Assembly (NCBI RefSeq): GCF_005405905.1
Contig: NZ_BJHU01000013.1
Location: forward strand, 310,001 to 374,000
Reading direction: 5' to 3'
DNA from: Acidovorax sp. NB1
Lineage (GTDB): Bacteria; Pseudomonadota; Gammaproteobacteria; Burkholderiales; Burkholderiaceae_C
DNA length: 64,000 nucleotides
The position numbers and the translations under genes are program-made. This document shows, piece by piece, positions 55,252 through 64,000 of the stretch (position 1 is the first letter of the stretch; each line of letters starts with the position of its first letter). The notes under the pieces were generated by a model, which was not told where the DNA came from, did no database searches, and was given only the letters and a program-made list of their open reading frames with translations.

Positions 55252-55776
55252 ATGGCGATTTACGAACTCGATGGTGTGGCGCCCCAGGTGCCGACATCAG
55301 CCTGGGTGGCTGACAGCGCCCAGGTGATGGGCAATGTGGTGCTGGGCGAAGACGCCAGCGTGTGGTTTGGCACCGTGGTCCGGGGCGATACCGAGACCAT
55401 CACCATCGGCGCGGGCTCCAACATCCAGGACGCCAGCGTGCTGCACGCCGACATCGGCAAGCCCCTGGTGGTGGGCGAGCGCGTGACGGTGGGCCACCAG
55501 GTCATGCTGCACGGCTGCACGATTGGCGACGAATCCTTGATCGGCATTGGCGCCGTGGTGCTCAATGGCGCCAAGATCGGCAAAAACTGCCTGGTGGGCG
55601 CGGGCGCGCTGGTCACCGAAGGCAAGGAGTTTCCCGATGGTTCCATGATCATCGGCAGCCCTGCCAAGGCCGTACGCGAACTCACGCCCGAGCAGATCGA
55701 GGGCCTGCGCCAAAGCGCCCAACACTACATCGACAATGCGCGCCGTTTCCGAAGCGGCCTGCGCAAGATCGGCTGA
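55252..55776 (+). CDS. Gamma-carbonic anhydrase family protein
   Basis: A 174-residue left-handed beta-helix protein of the gamma-carbonic anhydrase/YrdA group, built from hexapeptide repeats (VVRGDTETITIG, VLHADIGKPLVVGERVTVGH). The three metal-binding His positions are in VLHADIG, VGHQVMLHGC and the following turn. Carbonic anhydrase activity is possible, but many such proteins are inactive. The ATG at 55252 gives the normal length. It is divergent from the DUF455 gene and 48 bases before hslO. Confidence 0.88.
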   Translation: MAIYELDGVAPQVPTSAWVADSAQVMGNVVLGEDASVWFGTVVRGDTETITIGAGSNIQDASVLHADIGKPLVVGERVTVGHQVMLHGCTIGDESLIGIGAVVLNGAKIGKNCLVGAGALVTEGKEFPDGSMIIGSPAKAVRELTPEQIEGLRQSAQHYIDNARRFRSGLRKIG

Positions 55777-55823
55777 GCGGGCATCGCCGCCGCCTGCCAC
55801 CTCATTTTTTCTGGAACCCCTGC

Positions 55824-56816
55824 GTGTCTGAACTCCACAAGTTTCTTTTTGATGGCCTGCCTGTGCGCGGCATGATCGTGCGCCTGACCGATGCCTGGAC
55901 CGAAATCTTGCGCCGCCGCGCCAGCAACACCAGCACGGGCGCCTACCCCGCGCCCGTGAGTGAGCTGCTGGGCGAGATGGCGGCAGCCGGGGTGCTCATG
56001 CAGTCCAACATCAAGTTCAACGGTGCGCTGGTGCTGCAGGTGTTTGGTGATGGCCCCGTCAAGCTGGCCGTGACCGAGGTGCAGTCGGACCTGAGCCTGC
56101 GCGCCACGGCCACGGTGAATGGCGAGGTGCTGCCGGATGCGAAGCTGAGCCAGATGGTCAATGTGGGCGGCGGTGGCCGCTGCGCCATCACGCTGGACCC
56201 CAAGGACCGCCACCCCGGCCAGCAGCCCTACCAGGGTGTGGTTCCGCTGCATGGCGACCACCATGAAAAGCTGGAGCGGCTGTCGGATGTGCTGCAGCAC
56301 TACATGCTGCAGTCCGAGCAGCTCGACACCATTCTGGTGCTGGGCGCCAACGAGCAGGTGGCGGCAGGCCTTTTGATCCAGCGCATGCCCATCAAGGGCG
56401 AAGGCAACCTGGCTGCGGGCCTCTCGCACCGCGAGAACGAAGACCAGATCGGCCACAACGAGGATTACAACCGCATCGCCCATCTGGCCGCGAGCCTCAC
56501 GCGCGAAGAGCTGCTGACGCTGGACGTGGACACCATCCTGCGCCGCCTGTTCTGGGAAGAGAAGCTGCTGCGCTTCGAGCCGCAGCAGGGCGCCAGCGGC
56601 CCGCGTTTTGCCTGCACCTGCAGCCGTGAACGCGTCAGCAACATGCTGCGCAACCTGGGTGTGGAAGAGGCCGAGAGCATCCTTGCCGAGCGCGACGACA
56701 TCGAGGTCGGGTGCGAGTTTTGCGGCCAGCAGTACCGATTCGATGCCGTGGATGCGGCGCAGATTTTTGTCTCGCCCGCAGCCAGCCAGCCACCCGGGCC
56801 CACGGGCATCCAGTAG
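55824..56816 (+). CDS. hslO: Redox-regulated chaperone Hsp33
   Basis: Hsp33 is a holdase activated by oxidation and unfolding. The 330-residue protein starts at GTG 55824 (VSELHKFLFDGLPVRGMIV) because no ATG is nearby. The zinc-binding redox switch is complete: Cys264 and Cys266 in FACTCSRERV and Cys297 and Cys300 in GCEFCGQQY. The N-terminal region with RGMIVRLTDAW is family-typical. The C-terminus has an extra Pro/Ser-rich tail. It is downstream of the gamma carbonic anhydrase gene in the same direction. Confidence 0.93.
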   Translation: MSELHKFLFDGLPVRGMIVRLTDAWTEILRRRASNTSTGAYPAPVSELLGEMAAAGVLMQSNIKFNGALVLQVFGDGPVKLAVTEVQSDLSLRATATVNGEVLPDAKLSQMVNVGGGGRCAITLDPKDRHPGQQPYQGVVPLHGDHHEKLERLSDVLQHYMLQSEQLDTILVLGANEQVAAGLLIQRMPIKGEGNLAAGLSHRENEDQIGHNEDYNRIAHLAASLTREELLTLDVDTILRRLFWEEKLLRFEPQQGASGPRFACTCSRERVSNMLRNLGVEEAESILAERDDIEVGCEFCGQQYRFDAVDAAQIFVSPAASQPPGPTGIQ

Positions 56817-57053
56817 GGCCCTCCTGGTCAGCAACAACCCGTCTGGGGTCCGCCCGGTGCAGGGCGGCAGTCCCGTGGCCGTGCCTTGCATGGCTGACCA
56901 TCGTTGACATTCAATTTTTCCATCCCCGCTTAGGATTCATGGGCCATCGCGCGGCTGCCGTTCCGGCCGCAGCGCGGGGCAGGGGCGCTGCTAGCGCCGT
57001 GGTGGCGGCATGCGGCCGCTGATGGATCTGAGAGAACCTGTTCTGAGGGTGTC

Positions 57054-57545
57054 ATGGAGTTACTACGTCGCGTTCTGGGTGTCCGCCGTGCCGGTCCGGC
57101 GGTTGCAGCGCCCGCGCAGCTGCTGTTCGACAGCGCCGCAGTGCCTGACTCGCGCCGTGGCGACAGCCTGCTGGCGGCCCTGGACATCGACGCCGCCATC
57201 AACGCCCATGAACGCTGGAAAGCCCGCCTGATGGACTACCTGGAGGGCCGCACGGCCGTAGGGCTGGACCCGGCCCTGGTGCGCCGCGCAGACCACAGCG
57301 TGCTGGGCCGTTGGCTGCATGGCGTGGGGGGCGAGGTGCTGGGTGAGCAGCCGGCGTTTCCCCTGCTGGTGGCGCGTTACCAGTATTTCCACGAGCAGGC
57401 CGCCACCCTGGTCGAGCTGGCCCAACAAGGCGAGTGGGACAAGGCAGTGCAGGTGCTCAATGGCGGCTACCGCTATGGCTCCAGCCAGGTGGTGCTGCTG
57501 CTCAAGGAGCTGCAGCGCGGGCTGGTGCGGTCGTTGGCCGAGTAA
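57054..57545 (+). CDS. Stand-alone CZB-like (chemoreceptor zinc-binding) protein
   Basis: A 163-residue soluble protein without membrane segments. Residues 45-125 match the CZB domain of chemoreceptors and diguanylate cyclases: INAHERWKARLMDYLEG, ADHSVLGRWLHGVG and ARYQYFHEQAATLVELAQ. His52 and His113 are kept. The usual zinc-ligand Cys position is Ser82 and the first His of the HxxxH pair is Tyr109, so the classical 3His/1Cys site is incomplete. It stands alone rather than fused to an MCP or GGDEF domain. A 237-base intergenic region with TTGACA at 56904 precedes it. Confidence 0.65.
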   Translation: MELLRRVLGVRRAGPAVAAPAQLLFDSAAVPDSRRGDSLLAALDIDAAINAHERWKARLMDYLEGRTAVGLDPALVRRADHSVLGRWLHGVGGEVLGEQPAFPLLVARYQYFHEQAATLVELAQQGEWDKAVQVLNGGYRYGSSQVVLLLKELQRGLVRSLAE

Positions 57546-57583
57546 GGGCCGAAGGCCCTGCGAGACTGGGAGCTGGCCCAGGC

Positions 57584-58120
57584 TCAATCCGGGCGCGTCT
57601 GCCGACTGCCTACCAGGCTGGTGAACAGGCGGTGCTCGCAGACTGGGTCACTGCATTTTTCGCAGTTCCAGGCGCGCAGCCGCTGGGTGTGTATGCTGCT
57701 TTCGGCATCAAATACCCCGTTTCCGCATGTTGGGTGTGTCTTTGTAGCTATTGATTTAATAGCATTGAGTGCGTGTTCTGTACGCTTCTCCCCCTGGCCA
57801 TAAATCACCCGGTATGGGACCCCCGCCTGCTGCAGTGTCGAGCGCAGCTGCGCATCGACGGCTTCCTGGATGGCGCGGTCTTCGGGCGGGCATGGGGTGT
57901 CCAGCCCCATCAGCAGCACCAGCGTGGCGGTGCGGGCTCTGGGCAGAGGGTCGTGTTGTGCCACTGGCAGGGTGGGCGACATCTCAGGTGCGGCCACGAT
58001 GTGCGCTGCAGCCGGCGCAATGTGCTGCCGCAGCGCACCGGCCAGTGCCTCGGCACCTGTGTGTGGGGCGCCCAGCAGAACCACCACGGGCAGGGGGGTG
58101 GCAGGGGGAGGCTGAAGCAC
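57584..58120 (-). CDS. Hypothetical protein with C-terminal Cys cluster
   Basis: A 178-residue protein with no recognised domain. The N-terminal half is Ala/Pro-rich with VVVLLGAPHTGAEALAGAL, and the C-terminal part has WNCEKCSDPVCEHRLFTSL, a four-Cys/His pattern that could bind metal. A partial dispersed repeat (57743-57780) is translated in frame at about residues 114-126 (ALNAIKSIATKT). The start is GTG at 58120, with no clear ribosome site. It is 70 bases downstream of ftsB. Its family may be specific to the Comamonadaceae. Confidence 0.6.
   Translation of the reverse strand: MLQPPPATPLPVVVLLGAPHTGAEALAGALRQHIAPAAAHIVAAPEMSPTLPVAQHDPLPRARTATLVLLMGLDTPCPPEDRAIQEAVDAQLRSTLQQAGVPYRVIYGQGEKRTEHALNAIKSIATKTHPTCGNGVFDAESSIHTQRLRAWNCEKCSDPVCEHRLFTSLVGSRQTRPD
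57743..57780 (-). repeat. Partial dispersed repeat inside hypothetical gene
   Basis: The plus-strand copy reads GTAGCTATT, GATTT, AATAGCATTGAG. It keeps the first palindromic half (GCTATT/AATAGC) of the repeat family; the second half is not evident. In frame it gives ALNAIKSIATKT. Confidence 0.5.
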
Positions 58121-58190
58121 GGAGAAAAGAGGGGCAGGTTGCTGGTGGGCAGCGGCCAGGGCCGTACCGGGCGGCGGCTGGCTCCGCCGT

Positions 58191-58469
58191 TCAGCGGGGC
58201 GTGAACTGCACGTAGACCTCGTTGGGCCTGACCATGCCCAACTCGCTCCGCGCCTTTTCTTCCACCATGTCCAGACCCTCCTTGAGGTCGTGCACCTCGG
58301 AGGTCAGGCGCGCATTGATCTGGCGGGCATGGTCATTGGCCGCCTTCTGTGCATCGATCTGCCGCTGCATTTCGTTGACACGCGGCACACTGCCCCGCCC
58401 CAGCCACAGCTGGGCGTGCAGCGCCCCCAGCAAGGCCAGCAGGATGACGGGGACGATGCGGGAGACCAT
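58191..58469 (-). CDS. ftsB: Cell division protein FtsB
   Basis: FtsB is a small bitopic divisome protein that forms a complex with FtsL and FtsQ. The 92-residue protein has a single N-terminal membrane segment (IVPVILLALLGALHAQLWLG), then a coiled-coil region (about 30-70) and a conserved C-terminal EKARSELGMVRPNEVYVQ segment. It lies downstream of eno, the usual location in proteobacteria, separated by 176 bases. Confidence 0.93.
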   Translation of the reverse strand: MVSRIVPVILLALLGALHAQLWLGRGSVPRVNEMQRQIDAQKAANDHARQINARLTSEVHDLKEGLDMVEEKARSELGMVRPNEVYVQFTPR

Positions 58470-58645
58470 GGCGACGGTTCAACCCCTTGCACGATGTTGA
58501 GTCACTAGGCCGACGGCACTGGGCCATGCCTGTGCTCTGGGCGCGCTGCACGCCAGTGCACCCGTGGAGCCGGCTTGGCCGGGCCACTGGGTGCGTCCCC
58601 CTTCCGCAGGAGAGGGGGAAGACGCGAAGCGGCTCAGGGGGTGCT

Positions 58646-59956
<1,311 letters not shown>

Positions 59957-60007
59957 TCATTCAGACGGGCGGGACGGGCTTGGCTTGTTCAGGCCAAATG
60001 GCAAAAT

Positions 60008-60056
60008 GGCCGCTTGGGCGCGTCTGTAGTCATTTTATGCTACTGATTTGATAGTG
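60008..60056. repeat. Dispersed repeat upstream of eno
   Basis: The segment reads GGCCGCTTGGGCGC, a spacer, TTTATGCTACTGATTTGATAG. On the minus strand this gives CTATCAAATCAGTAGCAT, a spacer, then GCGCCCAAGCGGCC, which matches the block order of the other copies. It lies between eno and the DUF1330 gene. Confidence 0.55.
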
Positions 60057-60116
60057 AATCAGTCTGCAGGTACGAACCGGGTACAACCCGACCAGCGTGA
60101 GCTGGCCACCTTGTTC

Positions 60117-60407
60117 TCAGACGCCCTCGACGCACACCATGCGCATGATGGCCGCGCCTTCGCGGGCGGCCTTGGCTTTTTGGTACTCGGGCGTGTCGTA
60201 GAAGGCGCGGGCAGCCTCAAAGCTCGGGAACTTGAGCAGCACGGTGCGGCCGGGGTTCCAGTCGCCTTCCAGCACTTCCACCTTGCCGCCGCGAATGCAC
60301 ACCTCGGCGCCATGCGCCTGCATCGCCAGCGTGCTCCACTTTTTGTACTCTTCGTACTGCTCAGGGTTGGTGACGGTGACGGATGCGATGACGTAACCAC
60401 TGCTCAT
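60117..60407 (-). CDS. DUF1330 family protein
   Basis: A 96-residue protein of the DUF1330 family, with a ferredoxin-like dimeric alpha/beta-barrel fold: GYVIASVTVTNPEQYEEYKK, VLEGDWNPGRTVLLKFPSFE and FYDTPEYQKAKAAREGAA. The function is unknown. It sits between kdsA (three-base gap) and eno, in the same direction, so it is part of this operon. Confidence 0.9.
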   Translation of the reverse strand: MSSGYVIASVTVTNPEQYEEYKKWSTLAMQAHGAEVCIRGGKVEVLEGDWNPGRTVLLKFPSFEAARAFYDTPEYQKAKAAREGAAIMRMVCVEGV

Positions 60408-60410
60408 GTC

Positions 60411-61268
60411 TCAAGCTCCAAAGTTGTTTTCGAGGAATCCGCTTTTCTTGGTGACGTCGTCGAGCGCCACCAAGGTTTCCAGCAAGGCTTTCATGTGCTT
60501 GAGCGGCACGGCGTTGGGGCCGTCCGACCAGGCCTCGGCGGGGTGGGGGTGGGTTTCCATGAACAGGCCCGCTACGCCCACGGCCACACCGGCACGCGCC
60601 AGCACGGGCACCATGTCGCGCGCGCCGCCACTCACGGCGCCCAGGCCGCCAGGCTTTTGCACCGAGTGGGTCACGTCAAACACCACGGGCGCGCCAGAGT
60701 TGCGCATCTCGGCCAGGCTGGTCATGTCGGCCACGAGGTTGTTGTAGCCAAAGCTCACACCACGCTCGCAGGCCAGGAAGCGGTCTTCCGACAGGCCGAC
60801 TTCGGCCGCTGCAGACCGGGCCTTGTCGATAACGTTCTTCATGTCCCAGGGCGCGAGGAACTGGCCCTTCTTGATGTTCACCGGCTTGCCGGACTGCGCC
60901 ACGGCGCGGATGAAATCCGTCTGGCGGCACAGGAAGGCGGGCGTTTGCAGCACATCCACCACGCTGGCCACCTCGGCCACGTGGGAGGTGTCGTGCACAT
61001 CGGTCAGGATGGGCAGCTGCAGCTGGCGGCGCACCTCATCAAGGATCTTCAAACCGGCGTCGAGGCCGACGCCGCGCTTGCTGGTGCCGGATGAGCGGTT
61101 GGCCTTGTCGAAGGAGCCCTTGTAGATCAGCGGAATGCCCAGCGGGGCGCAGGCTTCCTTGAGCTGGCCCGCGACGTCGAGCGACATCTCCAGGCCCTCG
61201 ATGGAGCAGGTGCCCGCAATCAGAAAAAAGCGATGTTGAAGGCCAACATTGAATCCGCACAGCTGCAT
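60411..61268 (-). CDS. kdsA: 3-deoxy-8-phosphooctulonate synthase KdsA
   Basis: KdsA condenses arabinose 5-phosphate with phosphoenolpyruvate to make Kdo 8-phosphate for lipopolysaccharide. The 285-residue protein has [54 protein letters not shown] and the C-terminal [13 protein letters not shown]. The N-terminal segment reads [10 protein letters not shown] instead of the more common GPCVIES. The Cys that binds metal in the metal-dependent type is kept. It is between pyrG (12-base gap) and the DUF1330 gene. Confidence 0.96.
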   Translation of the reverse strand: MQLCGFNVGLQHRFFLIAGTCSIEGLEMSLDVAGQLKEACAPLGIPLIYKGSFDKANRSSGTSKRGVGLDAGLKILDEVRRQLQLPILTDVHDTSHVAEVASVVDVLQTPAFLCRQTDFIRAVAQSGKPVNIKKGQFLAPWDMKNVIDKARSAAAEVGLSEDRFLACERGVSFGYNNLVADMTSLAEMRNSGAPVVFDVTHSVQKPGGLGAVSGGARDMVPVLARAGVAVGVAGLFMETHPHPAEAWSDGPNAVPLKHMKALLETLVALDDVTKKSGFLENNFGA

Positions 61269-61280
61269 GGTGAGGTCCCC

Positions 61281-62966
<1,686 letters not shown>

Positions 62967-63030
62967 TTATAGATGGCGCCCCGGAGACACCCCCGCCGGA
63001 GGGCTCTGGCCTGTCTGCTAAATTCAGCCC

Positions 63031-64000
63031 ATGAATGAGCTTGCTGGCAAACACATTGTTCTGGGTCTGAGTGGGGGCGTGGCTTGCTACAAGGCAGCCG
63101 ATCTGTGCCGCCAGCTCATCAAGGAGGGCGCCACTGTCCAGGTGGTGATGACCGAGGCGGCTGAACGTTTCATCACCCCGGTCACGATGCAGGCCCTGTC
63201 TGGCCGCACGGTGTATGGCTCGCAATGGGATGCACGCGAGCCCAACAACATGCCGCACATCAACCTCAGTCGCGAGGCCGATGCGATCCTGATCGCGCCT
63301 TGCAGCGCTGATTTCATCGCACGGCTGGTGCAGGGGCGGGCGGATGAATTGCTCAGCCTGCTGTGCCTGGCCCGTCCTGTGCAACAGGTGCCCCTGTTGC
63401 TGGCCCCGGCCATGAACCGCGAGATGTGGGCGCATCCCGCCACCCAGCGCAACCTGGCCCAGGTGTCGCAGGATGGCGCGGTGGTTTTGGGCGTAGGCAA
63501 TGGTGACCAGGCCTGTGGCGAGACGGGTGATGGCCGCATGCTCGAACCCGAAGAGCTGCTGGAGGAGTTGATTGCCTTCTTTGCCCCCAAAGCGCTGGCA
63601 GGGCGCCGGGTGCTGGTGACGGCGGGCCCCACGTTCGAGGCGATCGACCCGGTGCGGGGCATCACCAATCTGTCGAGCGGGAAGATGGGTTTTGCGATTG
63701 CGCGTGCCGCCCGAGAAGCCGGTGCCGATGTCACGGTGGTGGCGGGGCCGGTGCATGTGCCTACGCCGCGCGGGGTGCGCCGGGTGAACGTGCAGTCCGC
63801 CCAGGAGATGCTGACCGCTGTGGAGCGCCATGTGCAGGCCGCTTCGGTATTCATTGCCACTGCAGCCGTGGCGGACTGGCGGCCTGCCAACCAGTCTTCA
63901 GAGAAGATCAAAAAAGACGGCTCGGGCCAGACGCCAAGCTTGGAGTTTGTGGAGAACCCGGACATCCTGGCTGCGGTGGCCCGGTCGCCCCACGCCCTGC
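63031..64000 (+). CDS. coaBC: Bifunctional CoaBC (phosphopantothenoylcysteine synthetase/decarboxylase), 3' end outside window
   Basis: CoaBC makes 4'-phosphopantetheine from 4'-phosphopantothenate in coenzyme A synthesis. Starting from the ATG at 63031, 323 residues are visible of about 400 expected; the gene runs off the window. The decarboxylase (CoaC) part shows GGVACYKAADLCR, the active-site His in MPHINLSREAD, and the PXMNXXMW motif as APAMNREMW. The synthetase (CoaB) part begins about residue 190 with RRVLVTAGPTFEAIDPVRG, ITNLSSGKMG and IATAAVADWRP. It is divergent from pyrG. Confidence 0.95.
   Translation, partial: MNELAGKHIVLGLSGGVACYKAADLCRQLIKEGATVQVVMTEAAERFITPVTMQALSGRTVYGSQWDAREPNNMPHINLSREADAILIAPCSADFIARLVQGRADELLSLLCLARPVQQVPLLLAPAMNREMWAHPATQRNLAQVSQDGAVVLGVGNGDQACGETGDGRMLEPEELLEELIAFFAPKALAGRRVLVTAGPTFEAIDPVRGITNLSSGKMGFAIARAAREAGADVTVVAGPVHVPTPRGVRRVNVQSAQEMLTAVERHVQAASVFIATAAVADWRPANQSSEKIKKDGSGQTPSLEFVENPDILAAVARSPHAL

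Noticed and set aside
56890-57053. Sigma-70 promoter built on TTGACA at 56904
   Set aside because: The only good -10-like sequence (TAGGAT at 56931) is about 21 bases away, too far for a normal spacer, so it was not listed as a promoter.

Overview
This 64 kb window is a gene-dense, high-GC chromosomal segment of a betaproteobacterium, most likely a member of the Comamonadaceae close to Acidovorax. The reasons are the gene order nuoE-N followed by a DUF2818 gene and a DUF1178 gene, the pyrG-kdsA-eno-ftsB block, several orphan TctC/Bug binding proteins, an IPTL-CTERM protein, and a dispersed ATAGCTGCT-type repeat that I associate with this family. No rRNA, tRNA, CRISPR array, transposase or prophage gene was recognised. 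The genus call is inferred from protein sequences read by eye, not from a search.

Layout. 1-12546: the distal part of the complex I operon (nuoE partial, nuoF to nuoN) with two small downstream genes. 12679-19669: an MsbA-like ABC exporter, then a divergent five-gene branched-chain-type ABC importer. 19670-30256: a mostly minus-strand accessory stretch. It holds a Tat-exported lipocalin/CrtC-like protein, a cysteine-synthase-like enzyme, a low-GC DUF4279 gene, an FtsX-like permease, an Hsp20 gene behind a perfect FNR-type box, a LuxR-type regulator, a LolD-like ATPase, miaA and a Bcr/CflA exporter. 30456-37060: a serine hydrolase, an alpha/beta-hydrolase lipoprotein, gdhA, glpQ behind PHO-box-like repeats, and an IPTL-CTERM seven-repeat propeller. 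37109-46451: mutL, a DedA protein, a glycine-zipper lipoprotein, a chemoreceptor, a cupin, amiC, tsaE, queG and a GDSL esterase. 46448-51470: an AEC transporter and three Bug binding proteins surrounding xerD. 51573-58120: two tandem EAL-HDOD proteins, a ferritin-like DUF455 protein, a gamma carbonic anhydrase, hslO, a stand-alone CZB protein and a hypothetical gene. 58191-64000: ftsB, eno, a DUF1330 gene, kdsA, pyrG and a divergent partial coaBC.

How the genes work together. The nuo cluster builds the proton-pumping NADH:quinone oxidoreductase. The LivGFKHM-type set is a complete periplasmic-binding-protein importer. tsaE-amiC and pyrG-kdsA-eno-ftsB are classical housekeeping clusters. The LolD-like ATPase, FtsX permease and CrtC/AttH-like protein look like parts of one export or lipid-handling machine whose genes are separated here by unrelated insertions.

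The observations most worth following are: the dispersed repeat, which sits in frame inside five coding sequences including miaA and mutL; the perfect FNR-type palindrome upstream of hsp20; four 7-mers on an 11-bp period upstream of glpQ; the homogenised seven-repeat IPTL-CTERM propeller; the scattered ATPase/permease/lipocalin set; a LivF-like ATPase with Arg for the Walker A Lys; and a CZB protein lacking part of its zinc-ligand set.
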